The notes: generated by a model from the letters alone, not told the origin. A stretch of DNA of 64,000 bases from Enterococcus_K sp051713825 (GCF_051713825.1 NZ_JBIOQR010000001.1:2852001-2916000), one strand, 5' to 3'; counted from the stretch's first letter, positions 37,164-46,141 are shown. Numbers and translations: made by a program.

Positions 37164-37920
37164 AAAACTCCTTTCTAGTAACAACCCTCGAATTAGAGAT
37201 ACCGAAACTAGCCATAAAAATTAGAATAATTTCAGCAATCAAATTTAAGGATAGATGTTTTAGGTCATTCATTTCACCATAGTTTAGAAATGTACTGGAA
37301 AATACTGGTAGAAATGACATCCCCGAGAATAATAGTACGCTTAAAAGTGAAAATACCAATTTCTCACTCAGCCAATAGATAAATAAAGAGGCAATGCTCA
37401 ATAAAATAACTTTCAACCAAAGATCCACCATTACGATTATTAAAACAAAAGGAAAACTAGTTTCTACTGTAATTCCGATTTGATAAAATGAATAGCTTGT
37501 TACCGAGGTCCAATTGATAGACTCTGTTACAAATGGTTGTGTAAGAAAATAAGCTATTCCAACAGATAGGGCGATCCAGATAAGACTGATAATTCTTACC
37601 CACCTCATTTGCTTTGACCAAATTTTTTGTCTTTTTATCTGGGCAACAATCAACTGTGGATGAAAATCATGAATAATTAATAGAGAAAAAATTAACAAAT
37701 AAGGAACGGTGACTACTAACACAAGTATATAGGGTTGTTCTAGTAGGAGGAAACTATCCGCCAATGAAAACTCAATTAAACTGTGTTGTGCATGATTAAT
37801 ATAAAAATAGATAGTTCCACCTTCACCTAGAACCAAAAAAAGAATAGTCACTAAAATAATCCAAATAAATTGTTGTGACCTATGCAGATAATAGGACATT
37901 GACAAATGGCTCGAATTCAT
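37147..37920 (-). CDS. Multi-spanning membrane protein of the ABC cluster, 257 aa
   Basis: From the ATG at 37920 the product is 257 residues with about six membrane segments (for example FIWIILVTILFLVLGEGGTI at the start). The open frame continues upstream to 38004 but inside the preceding gene. The ATG overlaps that gene's stop as ATGA, with GGGGAG upstream, so this start is clear. It is probably one of two or three membrane subunits served by the ATPase at 35675. Function is inferred from context only. Confidence 0.75.
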   Translation of the reverse strand: MNSSHLSMSYYLHRSQQFIWIILVTILFLVLGEGGTIYFYINHAQHSLIEFSLADSFLLLEQPYILVLVVTVPYLLIFSLLIIHDFHPQLIVAQIKRQKIWSKQMRWVRIISLIWIALSVGIAYFLTQPFVTESINWTSVTSYSFYQIGITVETSFPFVLIIVMVDLWLKVILLSIASLFIYWLSEKLVFSLLSVLLFSGMSFLPVFSSTFLNYGEMNDLKHLSLNLIAEIILIFMASFGISNSRVVTRKEFYGKED

Positions 37921-38753
37921 GAATGCAGCTCCCCTTTTATCCCTATCAATAGATACGTAGCACCCGAAGAAATCCCTAATACAGCCATTTCTATAAGCAA
38001 CCACAAAATAGAGATTTTCGCTTGATCAGGATACAAAAATTTTTGTGGACTCAAGTACGAGCAATCAAACAAATCTAAGAGCATGGTTATGAATACTAGG
38101 CATAAGAAGGGCAATGTTAGAATAATAAACGAGTAGTCTGAAACAAAAGTAACCAATAAACAAAGAGTTGCATAAATCCCTGAAAAAATAAAAATGAATT
38201 GCCAAAATATACTTAAGTAGACGAACGGATGAGAATAAAACATGCCAGACAATGTACTATTCCCTAACACACCAAAGTGAGAGCTTTCTGGAAATGGCTT
38301 AGTCGCAGGAAAAATAGTTAACATCACTAAAAAGTTACTTATCAAGGGCAGAATAACTGCCAATCCACCTGAAATAAAAGTTGCTACCCATTTAGCAACA
38401 TAATAGTTTTTTCTCTTTGTTCTTACAAAAATAGCTTTCACGTAACCATCTCGCTCGTCCGATCGATAGGAACTACCAAAAGGAAGCGCTGCTAACAAAG
38501 GTAAAATCAAGAAGAATAAAAATCCGTGAACGAGCATGCTATCCCCACCAATCCACGCTCCCCAAAGATAGTCTGGTGCTGTCATAAAATTTTTTCCTGT
38601 TAAAGAATATAAATCGAGCGTATTACCTACCTTTAGATACATTGGTATTTGAGAAAGGCAGATGAATAGACCTATTAACAGAGCAGCCAGCATCTTTTTA
38701 TTAAGTAGCGCACGTGATAACTCAATTTGCATCATTTTTTTCATGCCATTCAT
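37917..38753 (-). CDS. ABC-2-like permease of the cluster, 278 aa
   Basis: The protein shows the ABC-2 permease plan: an N-terminal helix with charged elbow (IELSRALLNKKM), first membrane segment, then a segment with the diagnostic stretch LPFGSSYRSDERDGYVKAIFVRTKR (cytoplasmic gate region, residues about 92-114), and four further membrane segments. The start may be the ATG at 38753 or 38744, since AAGG is nearer the optimal distance from the second. The gene begins inside the end of the upstream anchored-protein gene (about 32-base overlap). Confidence 0.82.
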   Translation of the reverse strand: MNGMKKMMQIELSRALLNKKMLAALLIGLFICLSQIPMYLKVGNTLDLYSLTGKNFMTAPDYLWGAWIGGDSMLVHGFLFFLILPLLAALPFGSSYRSDERDGYVKAIFVRTKRKNYYVAKWVATFISGGLAVILPLISNFLVMLTIFPATKPFPESSHFGVLGNSTLSGMFYSHPFVYLSIFWQFIFIFSGIYATLCLLVTFVSDYSFIILTLPFLCLVFITMLLDLFDCSYLSPQKFLYPDQAKISILWLLIEMAVLGISSGATYLLIGIKGELHS

Positions 38754-39417
38754 CCTTAATAGTCAACTTTATTTTTTTTAGCAATTCAGGTTCACTAGTC
38801 ACATTAGTTGTTAAATCTGGCAATATATAGACATTATTCTTTATTTCGTTATATTCTTTTTCAGTCAATATATATCCTATATAAATAGTTTTTTCTTCTC
38901 CCGATGTAAAAGAAACATGGAAACTATCATAATTTGAAGCATCAAGTGTTGTATCCGTGACTGAGATGTCCGTCAAACTAAATAGCTCCCCTTCTTTTAT
39001 CGTATGAAGACTAATATTGGATAAAGGGAAGACATAGGTGTCTGTTCCCGTATATTTGATTGATAACCCTACCTCTAGATACAGATGATTATCTAAGAAG
39101 GTATTATTCTCATCCACTGCCACATTGTTTTCAACATAGTCAACTGGATTAACTTTGTTCAAATGATTCAGCTTCTTTGAGACCTTAGCTGATAATACTT
39201 TAAATTCACAATTTTCGTTTGTTACTGTTTGACCTTGCCTGACCGTTTTTGTCTTATCCTTTTTTGTCTCTACAGAATTATTTGGTGGTGTTCTTTTAAC
39301 AATTTTTGAGAAATCCGAACCAGATGTAGGAAAAATATCTGATTTAGAAATTAACAAGCCTAACAGACAAACAACAAGAATGCAAAATATGAGGCCTGTT
39401 ATAATATTCTTCTTCAC
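38722..39417 (-). CDS. Membrane-anchored extracytoplasmic protein, 231 aa, of the ABC cluster
   Basis: The start is GTG at 39417, six bases after AGGAGG. Residues about 5-25 form a membrane anchor (IITGLIFCILVVCLLGLLIS), followed by a Ser/Thr/Lys-rich linker and a beta-rich outside domain of about 170 residues (LYLEVGLSIKYTGTDTYVFP; TIYIGYILTEKEYNEI). The plan repeats that of the 193-residue protein at the other end of the operon, so the ABC genes are bracketed by two similar anchored proteins. It lies 71 bases downstream of the secreted-protein gene and may bind that product or its target. Confidence 0.7.
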   Translation of the reverse strand: MKKNIITGLIFCILVVCLLGLLISKSDIFPTSGSDFSKIVKRTPPNNSVETKKDKTKTVRQGQTVTNENCEFKVLSAKVSKKLNHLNKVNPVDYVENNVAVDENNTFLDNHLYLEVGLSIKYTGTDTYVFPLSNISLHTIKEGELFSLTDISVTDTTLDASNYDSFHVSFTSGEEKTIYIGYILTEKEYNEIKNNVYILPDLTTNVTSEPELLKKIKLTIKDEWHEKNDAN

Positions 39418-39488
39418 ATAAGAACCTCCTAGAAATCTTAAAATTACAAAACTAGTCGATGAACAAGAGACCAACGATTGCTATTCAC

Positions 39489-39917
39489 CTATACACTGTC
39501 AGGACTCCACAAGAAACTTATCCAAGTCTTATCATGAACTGAAGATGAATAAACCAAGACGCCATAACGATAGTGCATTTCAAATACCTTTTGATAAACC
39601 AAACGAAACTGACCGACAGGAACACGTGGTGTCCCTTGACTAATCCCCTCTGTCCAATATTGATTCCCTCCATTACTAGCAGCTCCAGTAACATAGATAT
39701 CTTTAGTTGAGTTATCATTATAAGCATACATAGAAGATGGATCTTGTTTTGCTCTAGGATTAGTTACATAATCACCACCATCTCCATTTGTCCAACGCGA
39801 AACCCTGACATCCCCATGATTATTTGCTGAGACGTATGCTGTACCTGTTATATTCAAACCAACTAACATGACCATTGCAACAAACAACTTCACTATTAAT
39901 CGATTATTCTTTTTCAA
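39489..39917 (-). CDS. Secreted small protein, candidate bacteriocin-like or signalling product, 142 aa
   Basis: The start is TTG at 39917, with AGAGG ten bases upstream. It has a classical signal peptide (KKNNR, hydrophobic core about 8-25, AYVSA cleavage near residue 31), leaving about 111 mature residues. The mature part is rich in aromatic, Asn and Ser residues, lacks Cys, contains the patch RAKQDPSSMYAYN and ends WSPDSV. I recall secreted Firmicutes proteins with the same R-K-D-S-S-Y and terminal WSPDS pattern, of unknown function. It is the first gene of the operon with the ABC transporter; lactococcin-972-type clusters have a similar layout, but the sequence is different. Confidence 0.7.
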   Translation of the reverse strand: MKKNNRLIVKLFVAMVMLVGLNITGTAYVSANNHGDVRVSRWTNGDGGDYVTNPRAKQDPSSMYAYNDNSTKDIYVTGAASNGGNQYWTEGISQGTPRVPVGQFRLVYQKVFEMHYRYGVLVYSSSVHDKTWISFLWSPDSV

Positions 39918-40307
39918 TTTCTTAGGCCTCTTTCAATATTTTGACAATTCATCGACTATACAAAATATAGAACAAGAAAGCGCTTAACGACAGTTTGCAA
40001 TTGAAAGAAAAGCCCGCTTTTCGAAGCTAATTATTTCTTCAGATAATATAAATCATTATAATTGGTATTTTTCTTAAAATATGAATAATAAAAAAAGAGG
40101 AATCGAGATATGATCTGGTTTAGGTAAAATATAACGATTGTATGTTACTTTTTTATATTATTTAAGATTTTATTAAGTTGAGTAATAACAAGGTTTCTTA
40201 CGCAAATCAATTTCCCCTGTATGTCAGAATTATCAAACAGAGCCTAAAAATCCATCTGTTGAAATCTAATTAATTACTTCGAGACTCACAAATATATTCC
40301 ACAAAAA
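39918..40307. promoter_or_regulatory. Control region of the secreted-protein cluster, with cre-like site and dyad
   Basis: At 39975-39988 a cre-like box (AGAAAGCGCTTAAC; 12 of 14 consensus positions) lies about 60 bases before the TTG start. At 40007-40022 the palindrome gaaaag-N4-cttttc may be an operator. A TATAGT box near 39953 on the minus strand could be the -10. The rest (40030-40300) is very AT-rich with no gene visible. Confidence 0.45.
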
Positions 40308-40346
40308 AAGTGATAGAACTCTCCTACAAAAAGAGTTCTACCACTT
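40308..40346 (-). terminator. Terminator of the P-type ATPase gene
   Basis: Long stem aagtgatagaactct against agagttctaccactt (one mismatch), followed on the minus strand by TTTTTTT. It lies 32 bases after the ATPase stop. Confidence 0.88.
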
Positions 40347-40378
40347 AAAATGTATTTTTATATTTCGTTAATTCGTTC

Positions 40379-43054
40379 TTATTTTTTCAAGCCCAAACGT
40401 TGGAAGAATTTGACAATCTCAACAATTGGAATGATTGAAATAGAAGCGCCTAGTACGATTCCCCATTGGTAACCATCTAGATGAGAAACACGGAAGATAT
40501 CGTTTAAGCCTGGAACTAAGATGATGACAGCCATTAAGGCAAATGACAGTAGAATTGCCCAGTTGAAGGCTTTGTTTCTGAAAGGTCCCACTTTGAATAG
40601 TGATTCATGAATAGACTTCACGTTAAATGCGTGGAATAGCTGCATTAAGCCTAATGTTGCAAAACACATTGTCAAAGCATCTGCGTGGATTGCATCGTAT
40701 CCTGCATGTACCGGCCATTGAATTGCTGACCAATAAACAAACAACGTAATGCCACCTTCAAGAATCCCTTGATAGATAATACTACTGAAGACACCACCAG
40801 AGAACAGATTTGAATTACGTCCACGTGGTTTGTGGCTCATCAAGTCTTTTTCAGCAGGCTCCATACCTAAAGCAATCGCTGGGAAGGTATCTGTTACTAA
40901 GTTAATCCACAATAAGTGAATAGGTAATAACGTATCCCAAGCAAGCAATGTTGCGATAAAGAGTGTCAATACTTCCCCTAAGTTTGCGGCCAATAAGTAT
41001 TGAACGGTTTTTTGAATATTTGAGAAGACTTTACGTCCTTCTTCAACAGCTACGACGATTGTTGCAAAGTTATCATCGGCAAGAACCATGTCAGAAGCGC
41101 CTTTAGAAACCTCTGTCCCTGTAATCCCCATACCGATACCGATATCTGCTTGTTTCAAGGCTGGCGCATCGTTTACACCATCCCCTGTCATCGCAACAAC
41201 TTTTCCTTCTTTTTGCCAAGCTTTTACAATACGAACTTTATGTTCTGGTGAAACTCGTGCATAAACAGAATACTCGTGCACTCGTTTAGCAAATTCTTCA
41301 TCAGACATTTCGTTTAACTCAGCACCTGTTAAAACAGCATCATCGTCGCCAGCTTTAATGATTCCTAATCGAGCAGCAATCGCTTCAGCTGTATCACGGT
41401 GATCCCCTGTAATCATAATTGGGCGAATACCGGCTTCTTTAGCTACACGTACTGCATCTGCAGCTTCTTTACGTTCTGGGTCAATCATTCCGACTAAACC
41501 AGCAAAAGTTAAATCATTTTCTAGCACTTCACTTGTAACATCAGTTGGAACAGCATCAATCACTTTATACGCCATACCTAACACACGTAGCGCTTGTTTG
41601 GCCATATCTGTATTGTTTGTTAAAATGTCATTTTTATCTGAATCAGACATTTCTGTTTCTTTGCCATCTAATAAAACGCGTGTTGCTTTTTGTAAAAGAA
41701 CATCAGGCGCACCTTTTACAGCAACTAAGAATTTTCCATCTTTTAACTGGTGAACAGTTGACATTAATTTACGTTCAGAATCAAACGGTAATTCTGCCAC
41801 ACGAGGTTCTTCAGCTACTTTATCAGTCACATTAAAACCATGGTCCAAGCCAAATTGAATCAACGCTGTTTCTGTTGGGTCACCAATTAAGCTTCCATCT
41901 TGAGCAAATTTGGTATCATTACTGTAATTCATAATCTTAAGTGCCATGTTGTCAGTTGAAATATCTGAGCTTGCACTTACTTGTTTGTTATCGGTATATA
42001 ATTTTTCAACAGTCATTTGGTTTAACGTCAAGGTTCCTGTTTTATCTGAAGCGATAATATCAGTACTTCCTAGTGTTTCAACCGCTGGCAATTTACGAAT
42101 CACTGAGTTACGTTTTGCCATAACTTGTGTTCCTAAAGCCAAAATAATTGTTACGATAGCCGGTAATCCTTCTGGAATCGCTGCTACTGCAAGTGAAATT
42201 GATGTTAATAACATATCTACAGGTGATGTATTGTTAACAAAAATTCCAACAAAGAACATAATCACGGCAATTACGATAATCGCCAAAGTTAAGAATTTAC
42301 CTAATTGGTTTAAGTTATTTTTCAGTGGTGTTTCAGTTTCGTCAGCTTGTGCTAACATTCCAGCAATCTTACCAACTTCCGTGTTCATACCTGTGTTGAC
42401 AACAACACCTTTTCCACGTCCATAAGTTACATTACTATTTGAGTAGGCCATATTGATACGGTCGCCAATCCCAATATCTGAACCATCTAAGGTTCCTAAT
42501 TCTTTTTCAACGGGCACTGATTCCCCTGTTAAAGCAGCTTCCTCAATTTTAAGAGAACGAACCTCAATCAAACGCATATCTGCTGGAACAACATCTCCGG
42601 CTTCAAGTAAAACGATGTCCCCTGGAACTAACTCGTCACTTTTAACAGATAATGTATGACCATCACGTAATACGTTGGCATTCGGTGTTGACATCTCTTT
42701 TAATGCCTCAATTGCTTGTTCTGCTTTTGATTCCTGAATAACCCCCATCACCGCATTGATGATAACTACCAACATGATGATACTTGCATCAACCACTTCG
42801 TGAGAAACAATTGCTGAAATAATCGCTGCCGCAATTAAAACGATAATCATTAAATCTTTGAATTGTTCAAAGAATTTAACGAGCATACTCTTTTTCTTGC
42901 CTTCATCAAGCTCATTTGGACCATATTCACCTAAACGCTTTTTGGCCTCTGATCCACTAAGCCCCTCCTGTGAAGTGTTTAACTCAGAAAGTACGGTCTC
43001 TTCTGTCTGACCGTAAAATGCATGAGTTAATTGTTGTTTCTTCTCTTCTGACAT
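40379..43054 (-). CDS. Calcium/manganese-type P-type ATPase (P2 family)
   Basis: The 891-residue cation pump of the cytoplasmic membrane has the phosphorylated Asp337 in DKTGTLT, the TGES-type motif ALTGESVPVEK, the hinge MTGDGVNDAPALKQADIGIG and the membrane motif AAIPEGLPAIVTI in the ion-binding helix. The length and N-terminal cation-ATPase domain match SERCA/PMCA-like bacterial pumps such as LMCA1 and YoaB. The start ATG 43054 follows AGGAGG; an ATG at 43069 lies before that site. A Mn2+ riboswitch-like leader precedes it, which suggests that Mn2+ export is part of its job. That is an inference from the leader. Confidence 0.95.
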   Translation of the reverse strand: MSEEKKQQLTHAFYGQTEETVLSELNTSQEGLSGSEAKKRLGEYGPNELDEGKKKSMLVKFFEQFKDLMIIVLIAAAIISAIVSHEVVDASIIMLVVIINAVMGVIQESKAEQAIEALKEMSTPNANVLRDGHTLSVKSDELVPGDIVLLEAGDVVPADMRLIEVRSLKIEEAALTGESVPVEKELGTLDGSDIGIGDRINMAYSNSNVTYGRGKGVVVNTGMNTEVGKIAGMLAQADETETPLKNNLNQLGKFLTLAIIVIAVIMFFVGIFVNNTSPVDMLLTSISLAVAAIPEGLPAIVTIILALGTQVMAKRNSVIRKLPAVETLGSTDIIASDKTGTLTLNQMTVEKLYTDNKQVSASSDISTDNMALKIMNYSNDTKFAQDGSLIGDPTETALIQFGLDHGFNVTDKVAEEPRVAELPFDSERKLMSTVHQLKDGKFLVAVKGAPDVLLQKATRVLLDGKETEMSDSDKNDILTNNTDMAKQALRVLGMAYKVIDAVPTDVTSEVLENDLTFAGLVGMIDPERKEAADAVRVAKEAGIRPIMITGDHRDTAEAIAARLGIIKAGDDDAVLTGAELNEMSDEEFAKRVHEYSVYARVSPEHKVRIVKAWQKEGKVVAMTGDGVNDAPALKQADIGIGMGITGTEVSKGASDMVLADDNFATIVVAVEEGRKVFSNIQKTVQYLLAANLGEVLTLFIATLLAWDTLLPIHLLWINLVTDTFPAIALGMEPAEKDLMSHKPRGRNSNLFSGGVFSSIIYQGILEGGITLFVYWSAIQWPVHAGYDAIHADALTMCFATLGLMQLFHAFNVKSIHESLFKVGPFRNKAFNWAILLSFALMAVIILVPGLNDIFRVSHLDGYQWGIVLGASISIIPIVEIVKFFQRLGLKK

Positions 43055-43108
43055 TTTCTTCCTCCTCATTTTTCAGCTCTACAAGTCTATTCTAACGAAT
43101 CCCAGAAA

Positions 43109-43250
43109 AAAAGGAAAAAAAATAGACTTGTGTATGCTTAATAGACATACATAAGTCTCACTGTTTAAGACAACACCAGAAATTTCTTTCAGGGTTGGTG
43201 ATGTTGCCACAGCATGTTGCTGCCAGTTACTCCCTCATGAATCATTACCC
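43109..43250 (-). ncRNA. yybP-ykoY manganese riboswitch with intrinsic terminator
   Basis: On the minus strand the leader contains GAGGGAGTAACTG (43237-43225, the conserved GGGGAGUA loop). ACTG pairs with the later CAGT, and a second helix is built from AACATCACCA and TGGTGTTGT. Then comes the second conserved loop CAGTGAGACTT, and a terminator with arms AGACTTATGTATG (43158-43146) and CATACACAAGTCT (43136-43124) followed by TTTTTTTT. The conserved GAGAC loop overlaps the terminator's 5' arm, which gives the switch. The class senses Mn2+. Recognised by eye, not by covariance search. Confidence 0.82.
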
Positions 43251-43254
43251 TATC

Positions 43255-43283
43255 AGTATACAATGACTCAAGTAATAGAGCAA
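43255..43283 (-). promoter_or_regulatory. Promoter of the riboswitch-P-type ATPase transcript
   Basis: Minus strand TTGCTC (43283-43278), exact 17-base spacer, TATACT (43260-43255). Transcription would begin about 43248, directly before the riboswitch aptamer. Confidence 0.75.
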
Positions 43284-43537
43284 TGGTTTTTCGCAATTTT
43301 CATGTTTTTTTACTGCTTATACATCAAAAAGCCAATTTTTCGCTTGACAACAAGCTTCATGTTATTTTTTCTTAGAAAAGTTTGTTCTCTAGAATTGTTT
43401 TTCGGCACAAAAAAAGTGAGGAATACGAGCCTCCTCACTTCTACTTTTTATCAGACAGTCAATTGATTGGCTGTTTTCTTATTGGTGTTTGTTCAACAAA
43501 CGCTTAGACTACTTGTTTCTATAGAAGAGTCGTCAAT
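43284..43537. other. Gene-free segment between ttcA and the riboswitch, with terminator at 43413-43440
   Basis: The stem aagtgaggaa against ctcctcactt (43413-43440) has TTTTTTT after it on the minus strand and ends transcription from the ttcA gene. The remainder is AT-rich with no supported gene. Confidence 0.65.
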
Positions 43538-44293
43538 TCAGAACGAGCCTGTTTTTGAGTCAGTCCAAAAATCTTGACCCTGTCCTTGTTCCATTCCCAT
43601 GATAAACTTTTCTCTGATATCTGAATAATCGATTGCTAGCTTGCCCACTAGCTGTTTGATTTCCTCACGCTTGGTCTTTTTATCGACCGGACAAGGATTA
43701 AAAATTACTGGTAACTCTTCTCTCTTAACAAACCGAATGATTTCTTTCTCCTCCAAATACAGCATCGGTCGAATCAACGTAATATCAGTTTTGGAAAGAT
43801 AACTTTTAGGCTCAAAGCTATTCATTTTCCCATGAAATAGGAAATTCATAAAATACGTTTCAATCGCATCATCAAGATGGTGCCCTAATGCCACTTTTGT
43901 GCAGCCTAATTCTTTTGCTCTGGCGTAGAGATAACCGCGCCTTAATTTGGCACATAAAGAACAGGGTGATTTTTCTTCACGAATGTCAAACACAACCTGA
44001 GCGATATTAGTATCCACCACATCTAGAGAATATCCTAACTCTTCAACAAATCTTTGCATTGGAGTGATATCCATATCAAAGCCCATTGCTAAACTAATCG
44101 GAACAATTTCAAAATCAAAGCCCAGGCGTTTCTGCTTTCTAATGGTATCAAGGAAATATAACAGACTCGTGCTATCTTTTCCACCACTCATTCCAATCGC
44201 TACTCGATCCCCTGGTTGTATCATCTCGTGATTTAATACTGCTCGACGAATCGGATTATAATAATGTTGATTATCTTTTTTTATAAAACTCAT
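43538..44293 (-). CDS. ttcA: TtcA-family tRNA 2-thiocytidine biosynthesis protein
   Basis: ATP-pyrophosphatase-fold enzyme that activates the C2 oxygen of cytidine-32 in tRNA for thiolation. The 251 residues carry the PP-loop SGGKDS (36-41) and the three iron-sulfur ligands of the family: Cys111 and Cys114 (CSLC) and Cys201 (FNPC). GHHLDDAIETYFMN is the usual metal/ATP motif. It lies three bases downstream of the LTA-synthase-like gene and is likely cotranscribed. The modification itself is proven for proteobacterial TtcA and inferred here. Confidence 0.88.
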   Translation of the reverse strand: MSFIKKDNQHYYNPIRRAVLNHEMIQPGDRVAIGMSGGKDSTSLLYFLDTIRKQKRLGFDFEIVPISLAMGFDMDITPMQRFVEELGYSLDVVDTNIAQVVFDIREEKSPCSLCAKLRRGYLYARAKELGCTKVALGHHLDDAIETYFMNFLFHGKMNSFEPKSYLSKTDITLIRPMLYLEEKEIIRFVKREELPVIFNPCPVDKKTKREEIKQLVGKLAIDYSDIREKFIMGMEQGQGQDFWTDSKTGSF

Positions 44294-44296
44294 ACT

Positions 44297-46141
44297 TTAC
44301 TCCTTAAAAAAATTTTCAGCTAGACTGTATTGTTTTCCAGCAACAATATCATATTGAATGAGCTGGTAATCCTCATAAGCAGTCGCTTCTTTTGTGGACT
44401 GACTAATTTCTTTAACCCACTGCCCATTTTGATAATATAGATTTCTTTCAAAGGCAGGAAGTTCTTTTTGAACTGTCGTGAGCAGCTGATAAAAGCCTGT
44501 CGTTGGCTGATTACTTTGTTCCATCAAGTCACTAGCAAAATAAAAGGGACTCGTGACGGCTGTATGCGTATCTGAATTCGTCAAATTTCCTGTGTTATCA
44601 TACATCAAAAATTGTGTTTCATGAAGAGTGCTCTCTTCATTTTCTGCTTGCACTTCTTCCGAATAAATTCCTGGCAAATGATCCCCCCAAAAGACCACCA
44701 ATGTTTGGCGTTTGATGTTCTTCAAATTAATTAAAAACTCTTTTAAAGCTTGACTACTGTAAGAAACATCTTGCAGATAATTTTTCAAAGAATCCATATT
44801 CCCTTGCCCTGTCGCATCATAATCAAGCGTTGTATATTTGCCATTATAAGGCATATGCGTTTGCATCGTCACCAAGTGAACAAATTGCGGGGTATAGTCA
44901 TCGTTTAAGATATCCATCACTTCTCTATAGGCTGAGCTATCAGAAATATAGGCATTATTCTCTAGTTTATCTGTGTAAACCATGGTATCTTCATCCAAAA
45001 ATTTATCAAAGCCCATCACTTCATACACATCTTTTCGTTTATACATTGAGGTATTGTACGGATGAATAGCCGTCGTATCATACTCTCGCTCTTGTAAAAC
45101 AGAGACTAATGAAGGGATTTCTGACATCTTCGGTACTAACATGGTATAGGGTGTTGTCATCTGTGGATTCATTAATTCCATTGAAAACCCAGTCAAGGCT
45201 TCAAACTCGATATTGGCTGTCCCACCGCCATAGTTTTGTGAAAGCATGTTGCCGCTATAGGTTTGATTAGCCATATCATAGTAGTCTGCTAAAGGACTGC
45301 CGCTAATTGTCAATCCGTTCAAGCGAGCGGGATCAGAAAAACTTTCGCTCATAATGTAAACAATGTTGGGTGCTTCTTTACTTCGCGTTTCGTTCAGACT
45401 CTCTGCTTCTTTTTGATATTTTTTGGTAATCTCTAAAATTTTCTCTTTGGAGTAGCCCTCAGGTTTATCCATCGCTTCTACTTTTAAATTATATAAAAAG
45501 CCACCGATAAAACCCGTATTATAGTAATTCATCTTCTGACTATAAGGAATCCATAGGGCCGTTTTGTTGTACTCCTTGCGTAACAAATTGTTTGGATTGT
45601 TGAAGTTGCTGATATAAGCAAACAACGAAATCGACAAAATAAAAAGAACACCACGAATCACTTGGAAACGACGAGGTTTTCTGAAGCTCTTATAAATCCC
45701 CCAGACAAATAAAGCCAACACAAGGACCGCTAAAATCAGAATAAAAATAAATGGTCCTGTGCCGGTCATTTCTTTTAATAACCCAAGCTCCGTAATCATC
45801 TTTAAGTCATCCGGATAGATGGGCTCCTGTCTCAAGGTCATCTTCATATAATCTGCGTAGCCCAAAATGCCAATAATCAAACTATATAAAATCGCGCCAA
45901 AACTTATAGATCCGGCAAGACTAATTAAAAACAGTCCTAGGATAGCCAGAACCAAACAGCCTAAAAAGAATTTTTCTGCATGCCAAGAAAAAGCAAATTT
46001 GAATGCTAAGTCCCAGGAAAGATTATTTTGACACCATTGAAGATAGAGATTACTCCCAATTAGTAAAGCAAGTAACAAGATAGCAATCAGCGGATAAGTA
46101 ATTCGTTTATCCTTAATCAATTTGTGGATGGTATTTTTCAC
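44297..46141 (-). CDS. LTA synthase family phosphoglycerol transferase
   Basis: Polytopic membrane enzyme with an extracellular sulfatase-fold domain, 614 residues. Five membrane segments (about 15-190) are followed by the catalytic domain: NIVYIMSESFSDP, catalytic Thr308 in GGGTANIEFEALTG, HPYNTSMYKRKDVY and VVFWGDHLPG. Members transfer glycerol phosphate from phosphatidylglycerol to lipoteichoic acid or other glycans. It is not clear whether this is the main LtaS or a paralogue; the family has several in enterococci. The ATG is at 46141. Confidence 0.9.
   Translation of the reverse strand: MKNTIHKLIKDKRITYPLIAILLLALLIGSNLYLQWCQNNLSWDLAFKFAFSWHAEKFFLGCLVLAILGLFLISLAGSISFGAILYSLIIGILGYADYMKMTLRQEPIYPDDLKMITELGLLKEMTGTGPFIFILILAVLVLALFVWGIYKSFRKPRRFQVIRGVLFILSISLFAYISNFNNPNNLLRKEYNKTALWIPYSQKMNYYNTGFIGGFLYNLKVEAMDKPEGYSKEKILEITKKYQKEAESLNETRSKEAPNIVYIMSESFSDPARLNGLTISGSPLADYYDMANQTYSGNMLSQNYGGGTANIEFEALTGFSMELMNPQMTTPYTMLVPKMSEIPSLVSVLQEREYDTTAIHPYNTSMYKRKDVYEVMGFDKFLDEDTMVYTDKLENNAYISDSSAYREVMDILNDDYTPQFVHLVTMQTHMPYNGKYTTLDYDATGQGNMDSLKNYLQDVSYSSQALKEFLINLKNIKRQTLVVFWGDHLPGIYSEEVQAENEESTLHETQFLMYDNTGNLTNSDTHTAVTSPFYFASDLMEQSNQPTTGFYQLLTTVQKELPAFERNLYYQNGQWVKEISQSTKEATAYEDYQLIQYDIVAGKQYSLAENFFKE

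Noticed and set aside
39489..39917. Calling the secreted protein a lactococcin 972 family member
   Set aside because: Size and cluster layout are similar, but the sequence lacks the family's pattern as I know it, so only 'bacteriocin-like' is offered.
43263..43466. 67-codon plus-strand frame
   Set aside because: It covers a promoter on the other strand and a terminator hairpin, and has no ribosome binding site.
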